A stretch of DNA of 64,000 bases from Aeromicrobium camelliae (GTDB taxonomy: Bacteria > Actinomycetota > Actinomycetes > Propionibacteriales > Nocardioidaceae). The stretch covers positions 1-64,000 of the forward strand of contig NZ_RQJX01000011.1 in NCBI RefSeq assembly GCF_003850045.1. The letters are read 5' to 3'. Both the position numbers and the translations under genes were made by a program. This document shows positions 8,673-18,505 of the stretch, piece after piece (the first letter of the stretch is position 1; every line of letters begins with the position of its first letter). The notes beneath the pieces are model-generated. The model made no database searches. It saw nothing but the letters and a program-made list of their open reading frames with translations, and was not told where the DNA came from.

Positions 8673-11612
8673 GTGCGGTGGGGCCGACATGCGAGTGCGA
8701 ACGATTCCGGCCAGCGCGAGGACGCCGCCCAGGGCGAGAACGTACAGCGGCAACTCGGGCGGGATCCCCAGGTGCGTGGTGAGTCCGAGCGTCCGCGACA
8801 GCGTCCACGGGAGCAGCCCCATCTGGTCGTTCCAGAGCGTCAGGAACTCCTCCAATCCGAGTGCTGCCACGGCTCCGGCGAGGATCAGGAGCGCCACGCC
8901 GACAGCGAGCAGCACCGCGCCGGCCCGGCGGGCGGCGAAACCCGCGGCCGCCACGACCCAGCCACCGGCGATCACGGCGAGGACGATGTAGATCGTTCGG
9001 CTCGACGTATCGGTCCAGAAGGCGTACCAGTACCCGGTCGGACCGTGCTCGCGCAGGGCGAAGAGGCACACCGCACTGCGGACCAGCGCCGCGCCGCCGA
9101 CGGCCGCCGACCACCGGCGCCGCGAGCGCCGATCGGTCAGCAGCGCGAGCACGAGAAGGAAGGACAGCCACGCCGTTGCGGCGAGCGCCCAGTGCACGGG
9201 TGCCATGCCCCAGGTCCACAGCACCTGGGTCGCCACGACGACGAGCGCAGGAACCACTGCGAGGGCTGCGGGAGAGCGGTCGGGTCGCACGGCCCAGGGC
9301 CGCGTCACGCCGATCCAGTGATGCCGGGCGAGGCCGAGGAGCCCGGTGCGCCAGCGGGTCAGTGACGCGGCGGCGCCGAGCAGCAACCACCCGACGACGA
9401 GTCCGAGCAGCACCGAAGCCGCCGTCGCGATGAGCCCATCGCGCGACTCGCGCTCGATGCTGGCGTCCGCCGCGACCGTGTTGTACGCCGGGAGATCCAC
9501 ATCCTCGCCGTAGCGCTCGAGGTGCTCGTCGCGAGCGGCGCGGTAACGGTCACGGGCCCGTGCGGCAACGTCGGACGCCGCCTCGTCGCCCGTCGAGACC
9601 CACTCCAGATGCCTGAGCTGGGCGGTGCGGTACGCCTCGAGGAGTTCGAAGAGGTTGAGCTGGTACTCGAGGGCCGCGACAGCCTGCTCGTGGGCCTGCG
9701 CGACGTGCCACGCGCCCGGCACGGTCGAACGCACCGACGACAACATCGACCGGGCCGTCGCGACGGCCTCGCGTCCCTCGAAGACGGCCTCGTCGACCTC
9801 GTCGCCGATCACCGCATGGAGCACCGACCAGGTCGCGGTGTCTCCGGCGGGGACGTCCCACTCGAAGATCCACATCATGGGCGGCGGTTCCAAGCCGAGC
9901 GTTCGCACCTCGTGTGTGGCGTATGGGCCGATGTAGAGGCCCTTCGTGATGGCCGTGCGCGACTGAGTCATCGCGTCGGCGACGCGCTGTTGCGTCAGGT
10001 GGTCCATCGCGACGGTACTGCGGATCCAGTCACCGGTGATGTCCTCGGCCGGGGTGGACGGATCGACCGCGAGCCGGCCGATGCCGTAGGTATTGAGGTC
10101 GTACAACGGCCACCAGCCGCGCACGAGGTAGAGGGCCATCGGTCCTGCGCGCCATGGGCCGCCGTCTTGGGTCCAGGTCCAGACGCCGGTCACGTCCGGG
10201 TTCGCCGCCACCACGTCCCGCAGTGCCTCGGCGTGCACGGCCGTGAGGTCGTTCGGCAACACCCCCATCCCCTCGTACTCGCGGCGGCTCTGGAACTCCA
10301 CGATGCGCCGCGCGCCGGGGATCTCGAGGGTCGGATTGACCGGCAGAAAACTGTAGAAGTCCCCGGCGACGTACTTGGTCGACACGACCAACCGCTCGCT
10401 GTCGATGCCGTCGAACACCTCGCGGTACGTGTCCGGGTCCGTGTGCAGGTCGCCCGCGTCGCCCACGCCGACACTCCAGGTGCGGAAGACCAGATCGCGT
10501 TCGGCGCGCTCGTGCGCCTCGAGCAGTCCGGTCAGCATCGCCCGTACATCGGCCACCGACGTGACGGCGAGTTCGGACCGCACCGCCCCGGCACCGTCGT
10601 AGATCGCACCGGCCTCGCCGATCCGCACGATCGTGCCGGCGATCTGCGGCATCGCGGCGTAGAGCTCCTCGAACGCCGCCCCGTAGACGTCCCAGAACGC
10701 GGTCGTCGCGGTGTCGAGGCTGCCGAAGCGGTCGGTGAGGAACTGCTCCAGCGGGTCGGTGAGTGCGAGCATGTCGGTGCGCAGATAGACGTCGAGCCCG
10801 CGGTCGCTCGCGTACTGCCACCACGGCCCGAACGCGTCGCGCATCGCCGTCGCCCGCGCACGCAGGCCGTCGTCAGCGGCTTCCGGTAGCTCGTCGAAGC
10901 GCACATACTCGAGGAATCCTGGCACGGCCATGGCGTTGTAGCCGTTCGCGAGCGAGTGCCGCACGAACTCCTCGAAGCCGGCGCGATGGCGGTCCAGGGC
11001 CTCCTGGTCGACATACGGAGCCTCCGGCAGCACGACGTCCTCGAAGGCGCGGCTCGCATGGGAGTAATCGTCTCCGCCGCGCCACTGCGACTCGGCCGCT
11101 CGCACACCGACCGCCCCGAAATCGACCATGCGCAGTCCGAGCTCGGGCACGATCGGATCGGTGACCCACGGCTCCCGCCCGCTGCGGATACGGTCGGCGA
11201 GCGCGACGAGCCCGTGTGCGGCCCCCTCGGGCGTCCGGGCGTGCAACACCCAGCGTTCGTCTTCGACCGCGACGAGCTGCGACGCCTCGGCGCCTTCGGG
11301 GCCGTCGTCGTCGACGCGGACGGTGAGGGTCGGCTCATCGGCGACCGACACCCACCGGGGGTCGGGCCGGTTGCGATCGCGCATCGCATCACCGAGCACC
11401 CGCGCAGCCTCCACGACCTGCGGGTCGTCGACCAACGCGACTGCTCCGATGACAGGAGCTTCCTGCGCAGCGACCACCTCTGCGGCCGCACGCGGCTCAG
11501 CGGGTATCGGTTTGTCGCCCACCCGCAGGTCGAGCAACTGCGTGACCGAGTGCGCGACGAGCCAGCCCACCAGCGCGGACATGAGGATCCACGCGACCGC
11601 CCGCCGCACCAT
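8670..11612 (-). CDS. membrane protein with extracytoplasmic GH67-like (alpha-glucuronidase-like) domain, function unknown
   Basis: This 980-residue protein has an N-terminal membrane anchor (about 6-25), a large soluble region (about 30-720) and six or so membrane segments near 727-748, 780-800, 807-825, 840-852, 873-920 and 955-972. The soluble part looks like a glycoside hydrolase with an N-terminal hexosaminidase-like subdomain and a TIM-barrel-like middle. The segment VEFQSRREYEGMG (438-450) recalls the EFQ-x-x-QEY motif of GH67 alpha-glucuronidases, followed by similar context (WTWTQDGGPW, LNTYGIGRLAVDP). E333 and E439/E446 are candidate acids. It is embedded in the proteasome operon, 18 bp after prcA, with no known proteasome role. 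Activity is not proven. Confidence 0.7.
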   Translation of the reverse strand: MVRRAVAWILMSALVGWLVAHSVTQLLDLRVGDKPIPAEPRAAAEVVAAQEAPVIGAVALVDDPQVVEAARVLGDAMRDRNRPDPRWVSVADEPTLTVRVDDDGPEGAEASQLVAVEDERWVLHARTPEGAAHGLVALADRIRSGREPWVTDPIVPELGLRMVDFGAVGVRAAESQWRGGDDYSHASRAFEDVVLPEAPYVDQEALDRHRAGFEEFVRHSLANGYNAMAVPGFLEYVRFDELPEAADDGLRARATAMRDAFGPWWQYASDRGLDVYLRTDMLALTDPLEQFLTDRFGSLDTATTAFWDVYGAAFEELYAAMPQIAGTIVRIGEAGAIYDGAGAVRSELAVTSVADVRAMLTGLLEAHERAERDLVFRTWSVGVGDAGDLHTDPDTYREVFDGIDSERLVVSTKYVAGDFYSFLPVNPTLEIPGARRIVEFQSRREYEGMGVLPNDLTAVHAEALRDVVAANPDVTGVWTWTQDGGPWRAGPMALYLVRGWWPLYDLNTYGIGRLAVDPSTPAEDITGDWIRSTVAMDHLTQQRVADAMTQSRTAITKGLYIGPYATHEVRTLGLEPPPMMWIFEWDVPAGDTATWSVLHAVIGDEVDEAVFEGREAVATARSMLSSVRSTVPGAWHVAQAHEQAVAALEYQLNLFELLEAYRTAQLRHLEWVSTGDEAASDVAARARDRYRAARDEHLERYGEDVDLPAYNTVAADASIERESRDGLIATAASVLLGLVVGWLLLGAAASLTRWRTGLLGLARHHWIGVTRPWAVRPDRSPAALAVVPALVVVATQVLWTWGMAPVHWALAATAWLSFLLVLALLTDRRSRRRWSAAVGGAALVRSAVCLFALREHGPTGYWYAFWTDTSSRTIYIVLAVIAGGWVVAAAGFAARRAGAVLLAVGVALLILAGAVAALGLEEFLTLWNDQMGLLPWTLSRTLGLTTHLGIPPELPLYVLALGGVLALAGIVRTRMSAPPH

Positions 11613-11618
11613 GCGGCG

Positions 11619-11624
11619 ATCGTA
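11619..11624 (-). promoter_or_regulatory. putative leaderless -10 element (TACGAT) of the GH67-like gene
   Basis: TACGAT is exactly six bases before the ATG at 11612 and lies in the 18-bp gap after prcA. The gene may thus be expressed separately from the proteasome genes. Confidence 0.45.
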
Positions 11625-11630
11625 GTGCGA

Positions 11631-12323
11631 TCAGGAGAGAGCGTCGGCCACCACGGGGTCGGCGAGTCGCTTGAACTTTCGCGGTTGGCTGCGCGTGCGG
11701 TCCAGGACGGCCACCTCGAGATCGGCTGCGTCGATCGTCCGCGCGGGTGTGACGTCCTGTCCGAGCGCCGTCGCCGCAAGGCGCAGCGCCGTCACGAGGT
11801 CGGCATCCGCGGTGTAGTGCTCCGTGAGGTAGGCCTCGATGTTCTCGCTCTGCCCGCCCATGACGCCGTGGCCCTGGACGTCGGCGACCGAGCCGTCGTA
11901 GGTCAGGCGGTAGATCTGATCATCCGCCGCGGTGTCACCGACCTCGGCGACGAAGATCTCCACCTCATAGGGCTTCTCTCCGCCGGAGGAGAAGATCGTG
12001 CCGAGCGTCTGCGCGTAGGCATTGGCGAGCCCGCGCCCGGTGACATCGCGCCGGTCGTAGGAGTAGCCCCGAAGGTCCGCAAGCCGGACACCGGCGATGC
12101 GCAGGTTCTCGAACTCGTTGTAGCGGCCGACCGCGGCGAAGCCGATACGGTCGTAGATCTCGCTGATCTTGTGCAGCGCGCGCGAGGGGTTCTCCGCGAC
12201 GAACAGGATGCCGTCCGCGTACCGGATGACGATGACGGAGCGACCACGGGCGATGCCCTTACGAGCGAAATCCGCCCGGTCCTTCATCAGCTGTTCGGGC
12301 GAGACGTAGAACGGTGCACTCAC
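11631..12323 (-). CDS. prcA: 20S proteasome alpha subunit PrcA
   Basis: The 230-residue protein has the proteasome alpha N-terminus ([19 protein letters not shown]), which forms the gated entry pore, followed by an Ntn-hydrolase sandwich without an N-terminal catalytic threonine. The gene overlaps the end of prcB by 4 bp, as expected for subunits made in a 1:1 ratio. Alpha rings cap the catalytic beta rings and bind the C-terminus of the ARC ATPase, encoded at 16663-18387. Confidence 0.96.
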   Translation of the reverse strand: MSAPFYVSPEQLMKDRADFARKGIARGRSVIVIRYADGILFVAENPSRALHKISEIYDRIGFAAVGRYNEFENLRIAGVRLADLRGYSYDRRDVTGRGLANAYAQTLGTIFSSGGEKPYEVEIFVAEVGDTAADDQIYRLTYDGSVADVQGHGVMGGQSENIEAYLTEHYTADADLVTALRLAATALGQDVTPARTIDAADLEVAVLDRTRSQPRKFKRLADPVVADALS

Positions 12324-13168
12324 GAGAGGTCACCTCCTTCGGTGAGCGACGCGACCGGGCCGTCGGGCCGCTGCATGCGCCCGCCGATGACTTCGTCGGC
12401 GATCGCGGCGGTCTTGCTCTCGTCCCACGCCCGGTAGCCGTCGGCGGTGATGACCGAGATCAACGGGAAGATGCGGCGGGTCAGATCGGGCCCGCCCGTC
12501 GCGGTGTCGTCGTCGGCGGCGTCGTACAGCGCCTGGATGACGGCCGTGACGGCCTCGGACTCGGACATGCCCGGACGGTAGAGCTTCTTGAGCGAACCGC
12601 GGGCGAACGTCGAGCCTGAGCCCACGGAGTGGAAGGTGCGCTCCTCGTTCTTGTTGCCGGTGACGTCGAAGGCGAAGATCCGGCCGATCTCCAAGTCGAC
12701 GTCGTAAGCGGCGAACAGGGGCACCACGGCGAGCCCCTGCATGGCCATCCCGAGGTTGCCGCGGATCAGCGCGGCGAGCCGATTGGCCTTGCCGTCCGTC
12801 GAGAGCGTGGTGCCCTCGATCTTCTCGTAGTGCTCGAGCTCCACCTGGAACAAGCGGGTCATCTCCACCGCGATTCCTGCGGTACCGGCGATGCCGACGC
12901 AGGAGAACTCGTCGGTCGGGAAGACCTTCTGGATGTCGCGTTGCGCGATGACGTTGCCCATCGTGGCGCGACGGTCACCGCCCATGACGACACCGCCCTC
13001 GAACGTGGCGGCCACGATCGTGGTGCCGTGGGTGATGTCGAGCTGGCTCACGTTCGCTCCACCGGCGTTGGGCAGCATCTCGGGCGCATGGGCGCTCAGG
13101 AACTCGGCGAAGGACGAGCTGCCGACCGCGCGGAAAGTGTCATCGAGGCGTCCGCTGGCGTGGCTCAT
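12320..13168 (-). CDS. prcB: 20S proteasome beta subunit PrcB (threonine protease precursor)
   Basis: The 282-residue precursor has a 48-residue propeptide ending in ITHG, after which autocleavage exposes Thr49 ([19 protein letters not shown]). The mature chain of about 234 residues keeps the Asp and Lys partners (GGDRRAT) of the catalytic threonine. Its start overlaps the pup stop by 4 bp and its stop overlaps prcA by 4 bp, so pup-prcB-prcA is a tightly coupled operon. The product degrades pupylated proteins in the cytoplasm. Confidence 0.97.
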   Translation of the reverse strand: MSHASGRLDDTFRAVGSSSFAEFLSAHAPEMLPNAGGANVSQLDITHGTTIVAATFEGGVVMGGDRRATMGNVIAQRDIQKVFPTDEFSCVGIAGTAGIAVEMTRLFQVELEHYEKIEGTTLSTDGKANRLAALIRGNLGMAMQGLAVVPLFAAYDVDLEIGRIFAFDVTGNKNEERTFHSVGSGSTFARGSLKKLYRPGMSESEAVTAVIQALYDAADDDTATGGPDLTRRIFPLISVITADGYRAWDESKTAAIADEVIGGRMQRPDGPVASLTEGGDLS

Positions 13169-13359
13169 TCGCCGCCCTTCTGGACGAAGCTGCGCACGAA
13201 CTCCTCGGCGTTCTCCTCCAGGACGTCGTCGATCTCGTCGAGAATCGAATCGACGTCGTCGTCGAGCTTCTCCTTGCGCTCGGCATCGACCGTCGGCGTC
13301 TCGACCTCTTCGGTGTCCTCGCTGCTCTTGCGAGGGTTCTTCTGCTGATGCTCGGCCAT
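13165..13359 (-). CDS. pup: prokaryotic ubiquitin-like protein Pup, ending Gly-Gly-Glu
   Basis: This 64-residue protein is polar, acidic and disordered in character, with the C-terminal helix region ([19 protein letters not shown]) that binds the ARC coiled coil, then [11 protein letters not shown]. It ends with Glu rather than Gln, so PafA could attach it to lysines without prior deamidation by Dop. The start is the ATG at 13359, six bases after TAGGGT; there is no ribosome-binding site. dop lies 20 bp upstream. Confidence 0.97.
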   Translation of the reverse strand: MAEHQQKNPRKSSEDTEEVETPTVDAERKEKLDDDVDSILDEIDDVLEENAEEFVRSFVQKGGE

Positions 13360-13365
13360 GTCGTC

Positions 13366-13371
13366 ACCCTA
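13366..13371 (-). promoter_or_regulatory. putative leaderless -10 element of pup (TAGGGT)
   Basis: TAGGGT sits six bases before the pup ATG, inside the short dop-pup gap. It would let pup-prcB-prcA be transcribed apart from dop. Confidence 0.5.
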
Positions 13372-13379
13372 GTCCAATC

Positions 13380-14897
13380 TCAACGTCCCGTGATGGCAGC
13401 GAACAGCTCGGTCGCGGTGCCGCTCCTCGCGAACAGCTCCTCGACGTGTTCGGCGGTGCCGCGCAGCGGTTCCATCGTCGGCACCCGTTGCAAGGAGTCG
13501 TACCCCGGCAGGTCGAAGATCACCGAGTCCCACGAGGCCGCGGCGATCTGCGAGGCGTACTGCTCGAGGCACTTCCCGCGGAAGTAGGCGCGCGTGTCGC
13601 GCGGCGGCTCGCTGACCGCATCAAGCACCTCGGCGTCGGTCACCAGCCGCTCGATACGACCCGCCTGGTCGAGGCGGTGGAACAGCCCCTTGCCGGTGCG
13701 CACGTCGTGATACTGCAGGTCGACCAGATGCAGTTTCGCGTCGTCCCAGTCCAGCCCGTCACGTTCGCGATACCGCTCCAGCAAGGAGAGCTTGGCGACC
13801 CAGTCGAGTTCGCGCACACATTCCATCGGATCGCGTTCGAGCCGGGTCAGGACACTCTCCCACCGGTCCATCAACGCGGAGGTCTGCTCGGCGACGGGGT
13901 CGGCGTCGCCGAGCTTGTCCAGGTAGGTCCGCGCCTTCTCGAAGTAGTGCCACTGCAGTTCGAGCCCGGTGATCGTGCGGCCGTCCGCACGCTCCACGGC
14001 CACGCGCAGCGTCGGATCGTGCGAAATCGTCTGCAGCGCCCGCACCGGATCGGCGAGCTCGACCTCCTCCTCGTTGAGGAAGCCGTCCTCGATCATCGCC
14101 AGCACGACCGATGTGGTGCCGTGCTTGAGGTAGAGCGCGACGTCGGCCAGATTCGCGTCGCCGATGATGACGTGGAGCCGGCGGTACTTCTTCGGATCCG
14201 CGTGCGGCTCGTCGCGGGTGTTGATGATGGGCCGCTTGAGCGTGGTCTCGAGGCCGACCTCGACCTCGAAGTAGTCGGCGCGCTGGCTGAGCTGGAAGGC
14301 GTGAACGCTGCCGTCCTGCTCCTGGCCGACGCGTCCGGCGCCGCACATCACCTGACGGGAGACGAAGAACGGTGTGAGGTGGCGGACGATCTGCACAAAG
14401 GGCACGTCGCGGCGCATGAGGTAGTTCTCGTGCGCACCATACGAGGCGCCCTTGTTGTCGACGTTGTTCTTGTACAGCACGATCGGGCCGACGCCCGGAA
14501 TCTGTCCGGCGAGCTCTGCGCCCCGGCGCATGACCGCCTCGCCCGCCTTCTCCCAGCGCACCACGTCGAGTGGCGTGGTGACCTCCGGACCCGAGTACTC
14601 CGGATGAGCGTGATCGACGTAGAGACGGGCGCCGTTGGTCAAGATGATGTTCGCGAGACCGAGGTCCTCGTCCGTGAGCTGTGACGGATCGGCGGCCTCG
14701 CGGCTGAGGTCGAAACCGCGCGCGTCGCGAAGCGGGTTCTCCTCCTCGTAATCCCACTGGGCACGGCGGGTCAGCCCGTGGGCGGCGGCGTAGGCGTTGA
14801 CCACGTGCGTCGCGGCGACCATGGGGTTGGCCTGGGGCTGGCCCTGCACGGCGATGCCGTACTCGACCTCGCTGCCCTGGATGCGTCGGACTGTCAC
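13380..14897 (-). CDS. dop: depupylase/deamidase Dop
   Basis: The 505-residue paralogue of PafA starts with GTG. It shows the nucleotide-binding strand QGSEVEYGI, the Dop-specific loop region around [13 protein letters not shown] (51-63) and the nucleophilic Asp95 in [13 protein letters not shown]. Dop removes Pup from substrates and, where Pup ends in Gln, deamidates it. Because the Pup encoded here already ends in Glu, depupylation should be its main task. It is the first gene of the dop-pup-prcBA block and diverges from a glycosyltransferase gene. Confidence 0.96.
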   Translation of the reverse strand: MTVRRIQGSEVEYGIAVQGQPQANPMVAATHVVNAYAAAHGLTRRAQWDYEEENPLRDARGFDLSREAADPSQLTDEDLGLANIILTNGARLYVDHAHPEYSGPEVTTPLDVVRWEKAGEAVMRRGAELAGQIPGVGPIVLYKNNVDNKGASYGAHENYLMRRDVPFVQIVRHLTPFFVSRQVMCGAGRVGQEQDGSVHAFQLSQRADYFEVEVGLETTLKRPIINTRDEPHADPKKYRRLHVIIGDANLADVALYLKHGTTSVVLAMIEDGFLNEEEVELADPVRALQTISHDPTLRVAVERADGRTITGLELQWHYFEKARTYLDKLGDADPVAEQTSALMDRWESVLTRLERDPMECVRELDWVAKLSLLERYRERDGLDWDDAKLHLVDLQYHDVRTGKGLFHRLDQAGRIERLVTDAEVLDAVSEPPRDTRAYFRGKCLEQYASQIAAASWDSVIFDLPGYDSLQRVPTMEPLRGTAEHVEELFARSGTATELFAAITGR

Positions 14898-14903
14898 ATC
14901 GTC

Positions 14904-14909
14904 AGCCTA
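14904..14909 (-). promoter_or_regulatory. putative leaderless -10 element of dop (TAGGCT)
   Basis: TAGGCT lies six bases before the GTG of dop. The first nine bases, TAGGCTGAC, match the start region of PAC2 and pafA, which suggests a shared promoter type. Confidence 0.5.
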
Positions 14910-14944
14910 CGCGCGCGGTGCAGGATTCACGGGCCCGTCGTGTC

Positions 14945-14963
14945 GTGTTCGCCGCCCGAACAC
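14945..14963. promoter_or_regulatory. 19-bp perfect palindrome between dop and the GT4 gene
   Basis: GTGTTCG-CCGCC-CGAACAC has two perfect 7-bp arms with a 5-bp spacer. It lies 48 bp before dop and 22 bp before the glycosyltransferase ATG, so a dimeric repressor could control either gene. The arms have the opposite order to the Gram-positive LexA box (CGAAC first, GTTCG second), so it is not a standard SOS box. Confidence 0.4.
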
Positions 14964-14985
14964 CTGGCGCGCAGAGCCTGAAGCC

Positions 14986-16158
14986 ATGAAGGTCGCGATC
15001 GTCGCCGAATCGTTCCTGCCTCAGACCAACGGCGTCGTGCACACGGTCTCGCGCATCCTGGACACCGTCCGTGCGCGTGGGATCGAGGCCGTCGTCATCG
15101 CGCCGGAGGACCCTGCCGGCGTCCCCGATCGTGTGAGCGGCGTGCCTGTGCGCACGGTCGCCTCGCTGCCCCTGCCGGGGTACCCGGACGTGCGCGTCGC
15201 CAGCGGCCCGATCGGCCCCGTCGAGCGACTGCTGCGCGACTTCGCGCCCGACGTGGTCCACCTCGCCTCGCCGTTCGTCCTCGGCTGGCGCGCCACGCTC
15301 GCCGCCCACTTCCTCGGGCTCCCGACCGTCGCGGTCTACCAGACCGACATGCCGGGCTTCGCGCGCCGCTACGGCATCCCCCTGGCCGAACGGGCCCTGT
15401 GGCGCCGCGTGGACGACATCCACAGCAGGGCCGCGCTCAACCTCGTACCGTCGCACGCCACCTACCGGGCGCTCGCCGACCGCGGGCTGGACAACCTCGT
15501 GCTGTGGCGGCGTGGGGTCGACGTCCGCCGGTTCGACCCCGCCCACCGTGACGAGGCCTGGCGTGCGAGCGTCCGCCGCGACGACAGCGAACGTCTCGTC
15601 GGCTTCATCGGCCGGCTGGCACCGGAGAAGCGCGTGTCCGACCTCATCGCGCTCCAGCGCCTCCCCCGCACACGGCTCGTCATCGTCGGCGACGGCCCCG
15701 ACCGACCGCAGCTCGAACGACTTCTGCCCGACGCGGTCTTCACGGGGATGCTGCACGGCGACGAACTCGCGCGGGTCGTGGCGAGCCTCGACCTGGCGGT
15801 CCACACCGGTGAGAACGACACGTTCTGCCAGGTGATCCAGGAGGCCATGGCCAGCGGGCTGCCGGTCGTGGCCGCGGGAGCCGGCGGTCCGCTCGACCTC
15901 GTCGATCCGAGCCGGACCGGTTGGTTGTACGAGCCCGGCAACCTCGCGGCGATGCGCGGTTACGTCGCGGACCTCGTCGGGGACGACGCCAAACGCCAGG
16001 CGATGGGTCGCCAGGCCCGGGCCTCAGTGCTGGGGCGGACGTGGGAGTCGGTGTGCACCGCACTGGTGGGCCATTGGGCGCGCGCCGCGGACACGGTCGG
16101 CGCGCCGACGCCGATGACGTTGCGGCACCGGGTCGTGCGTCGGATGGCGCCCCGCTGA
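14986..16158 (+). CDS. GT4 family glycosyltransferase, alpha-mannosyltransferase-like
   Basis: The ATG at 14986 gives the usual N-terminus of this family (MKVAIVAESFLPQTNGVV), so I reject the longer frame that begins inside dop. The 390-residue GT-B enzyme has a donor-binding region with E-x7-E (ENDTFCQVIQEAMASGLPVV) and the GRLAPEKR loop. Close relatives in actinomycetes are GDP-mannose-dependent mannosyltransferases such as MgtA/PimB-type enzymes that build cell-envelope glycolipids; the exact acceptor cannot be told. It interrupts the minus-strand proteasome block and converges with the acetyltransferase gene, 10 bp apart. Confidence 0.85.
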   Translation: MKVAIVAESFLPQTNGVVHTVSRILDTVRARGIEAVVIAPEDPAGVPDRVSGVPVRTVASLPLPGYPDVRVASGPIGPVERLLRDFAPDVVHLASPFVLGWRATLAAHFLGLPTVAVYQTDMPGFARRYGIPLAERALWRRVDDIHSRAALNLVPSHATYRALADRGLDNLVLWRRGVDVRRFDPAHRDEAWRASVRRDDSERLVGFIGRLAPEKRVSDLIALQRLPRTRLVIVGDGPDRPQLERLLPDAVFTGMLHGDELARVVASLDLAVHTGENDTFCQVIQEAMASGLPVVAAGAGGPLDLVDPSRTGWLYEPGNLAAMRGYVADLVGDDAKRQAMGRQARASVLGRTWESVCTALVGHWARAADTVGAPTPMTLRHRVVRRMAPR

Positions 16159-16168
16159 GGCGGCGTCG

Positions 16169-16654
16169 TCAGGCGCCGGGCGCGGACGCGGCCACCGCCA
16201 ACGTCTTGCCCAGGTGGAGGCTGTCGGGATATCCGGCGTAGTAGCCGAACGGTTCGACGTCGTCGTACCCGGCCGAGCGATACAGCGCGATCGCCTCGGG
16301 TTGCTCGAGACCGGTCTCCAGCACGAGTCGGGTCAACCCCGCCTCCCGGGCGCTGGACTCGAGTTCGGACAGCAGACGTCGTGAATAGCCGCGTCCGCGG
16401 AACTGCGGGCGCACGTACATGCGCTTGATCTCGCCGTCGGTGTCCCCCGCCGGGCCACCGCGGCGCCACCCGCCCATGCCGGCCGCGACATCATCGACGT
16501 AGGCCACGAAGAACACCCCACGTGGCGCCACGAACTGCTCGGCCTCGATCGGCGACGCGTCCCCTGAGGAACCCCCGTAGCGTCGCCGGTACTCCTCCTG
16601 CACCTCGGCCGTCATCGCCTCGACGTCGGGATCGTCGTAGCGGGCGACCGTCAC
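16169..16654 (-). CDS. GNAT family N-acetyltransferase
   Basis: From the GTG at 16654 this encodes 161 residues with the GNAT core: VFFVAYVDDVAAGMGGWRR (beta strands 2-4), then the acetyl-CoA loop RMYVRPQFRGRGYSRRLL (motif R-x-x-G-x-G) and a C-terminal strand ALYRSAGYDDVEPFGYYAG. The substrate is unknown. The start lies 8 bases after the ARC stop, so it is probably translationally coupled to arc. The frame stays open into arc, but upstream codons are the shadow of that gene. The start codon is uncertain. Confidence 0.8.
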   Translation of the reverse strand: MTVARYDDPDVEAMTAEVQEEYRRRYGGSSGDASPIEAEQFVAPRGVFFVAYVDDVAAGMGGWRRGGPAGDTDGEIKRMYVRPQFRGRGYSRRLLSELESSAREAGLTRLVLETGLEQPEAIALYRSAGYDDVEPFGYYAGYPDSLHLGKTLAVAASAPGA

Positions 16655-16662
16655 CTTGAGCG

Positions 16663-18387
16663 TCAGAGGTACTGCCCCGTGTTCGCGACGGTGTCGATCG
16701 ACCGTCCGGGCTCGTTGCCGCCCTTGCCGGTCACGAGCGTGCGGATGAACACGATGCGTTCGCCCTTCTTGCCCGAGATCCGCGCCCAGTCGTCGGGGTT
16801 GGTGGTGTTGGGAAGGTCCTCGTTCTCCTTGAACTCGTCGACGCACGCCTGGAGCAGGTGCTGGACGCGCAGCCCCTTCTGGCCGTGCTCGAGCAGATCC
16901 TTGATCGCCATCTTCTTGGCGCGGTCGACGATGTTCTGGATCATCGCGCCGGAGTTGAAGTCCTTGAAGTAGAGGATCTCCTTGTCGCCGCCCGCGTAGG
17001 TGACCTCGAGGAACTGGTTGTCCTCGCTCTCGGCGTACATCCGCTCGACGGTGCGCTGGATCATCGCCTGCACGCAGGCCTGCCGGTCGCCGCCGAACTC
17101 GGCGAGGTCGTCGGCGTGCAGCGGCAGGCGGTCGGTGAGGTACTTGCTGAAGATGTCGCGCGCCGCCTCCGCGTCGGGACGCTCGATCTTGATCTTGACG
17201 TCGAGACGACCCGGCCGCAGGATCGCGGGGTCGATCATGTCCTCGCGGTTCGAGGCACCGATGACCAGCACGTTCTCGAGGCCCTCGACGCCGTCGATCT
17301 CGCTCAGCAACTGCGGGACGATGGTGTTCTCGACGTCGGACGAGACCCCCGATCCACGAGTGCGGAACAGGGAGTCCATCTCGTCGAAGAAGACGATCAC
17401 CGGCGTGCCCTCGCTCGCCTTCTCGCGCGCCCGCTGGAACACGAGCCGGATGTGCCGTTCGGTCTCGCCGACGTACTTGTTGAGCAACTCGGGACCCTTG
17501 ATGTTGAGGAAGTACGAGCGGCCTTCCTCGCCGGTCTTCTGCGAGACCTTCTTGGCCAGGCTCGACGCGACCGCCTTCGCGATCATGGTCTTGCCGCAGC
17601 CGGGCGGGCCGTACAGCAGCACACCTTTGGGCGGCTTGAGTTCGTGTTCGACGAACACGTCGGGGTGCAGATAGGGCAGCTCGACCGCGTCGCGGATGTT
17701 CTCGATCTGTCCCGCGAGTCCGCCGATGCTGTCGTAGTCGATGTCGGGAACCTCTTCGAGGACGAGTTCCTCGACCTCGCTCTTGGGGATGCGCTCGAAG
17801 GCGTAGTTGGAGCGGCTGTCGACGAGCAGGGAGTCCCCGGCACGCAATCGCAGCGCCGCGAGGCTGTCGGCGAGTCGTACGATCCGCTCCTCGTCGGCGT
17901 TACCGATCACCAGGGCCCGTTCGCCGTCGGCGAGCAGCTCCTTGAGCATCACGACCTCGCCGACGGATTCGAAGTCGAGCGCCTCGACGACGTTCATCGC
18001 CTCGTTGAGGATGACTTCCTGCCCGCGGCGCAGCGCGTCCTTGTCGACCGCAGGGCTGACGTTGACGCGCAGCTTGCGGCCGCCGGCGAACACGTCGACG
18101 GTGTCGTCGGCGTTGCGCTGCAGGAACGTGCCGAAGCCCGTGGGCGGCTGCGCCAGCCGGTCGACCTCTTCCTTGAGCGACACGATCTGGTCGCGCGCCT
18201 CCCGCAGGGTGCCGGTGAGTCGTTCGTTCTGCGATGTCGTCGATGCGAGTTTGGCCTCGAGCTCGGACACGCGTGGATCGGTGGTGCCCGTCATGGCGAG
18301 CCTGCGACGCAGGTGCTCCACCTCCGCGCGCAAGTACGCCAGCTCCTCGGCCGGGCCGGGGTTGAACTGATCGCCTGTGGTGCTCAT
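16663..18387 (-). CDS. arc: proteasome-associated AAA ATPase ARC/Mpa
   Basis: The ATG at 18387 has a strong AGGAGG site, giving 574 residues instead of the longer frame from 18417. An N-terminal coiled coil (about 12-78) captures Pup; an OB-fold interdomain follows; then the AAA module with Walker [15 protein letters not shown], Walker [13 protein letters not shown] and the [18 protein letters not shown] region with the arginine finger. The chain ends in GQYL, the motif that docks in the alpha-ring pockets and opens the 20S gate. ARC unfolds pupylated substrates and feeds them to PrcAB. Confidence 0.97.
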   Translation of the reverse strand: MSTTGDQFNPGPAEELAYLRAEVEHLRRRLAMTGTTDPRVSELEAKLASTTSQNERLTGTLREARDQIVSLKEEVDRLAQPPTGFGTFLQRNADDTVDVFAGGRKLRVNVSPAVDKDALRRGQEVILNEAMNVVEALDFESVGEVVMLKELLADGERALVIGNADEERIVRLADSLAALRLRAGDSLLVDSRSNYAFERIPKSEVEELVLEEVPDIDYDSIGGLAGQIENIRDAVELPYLHPDVFVEHELKPPKGVLLYGPPGCGKTMIAKAVASSLAKKVSQKTGEEGRSYFLNIKGPELLNKYVGETERHIRLVFQRAREKASEGTPVIVFFDEMDSLFRTRGSGVSSDVENTIVPQLLSEIDGVEGLENVLVIGASNREDMIDPAILRPGRLDVKIKIERPDAEAARDIFSKYLTDRLPLHADDLAEFGGDRQACVQAMIQRTVERMYAESEDNQFLEVTYAGGDKEILYFKDFNSGAMIQNIVDRAKKMAIKDLLEHGQKGLRVQHLLQACVDEFKENEDLPNTTNPDDWARISGKKGERIVFIRTLVTGKGGNEPGRSIDTVANTGQYL

Positions 18388-18505
18388 GAGCCACCTCCTG
18401 CTCGATATCGACGACATTACCCGCCGATGCCCTCATGTGAAGGCCATCTGATCGTATGGGCGTTGCGAGTGTGTTGCCGTCTCGTGCAGCGGGCGGTCTC
18501 GCGCG

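Noticed and set aside
7284-9365. 693-residue plus-strand frame opposite pafA and the GH67-like gene
   Set aside because: Shadow frame without motifs, covering two confident genes on the other strand.
14945-14963. SOS (LexA) box
   Set aside because: The half-sites are in the reverse order compared with CGAAC-N4-GTTCG and the spacer is five, so it is listed only as an unassigned palindrome.
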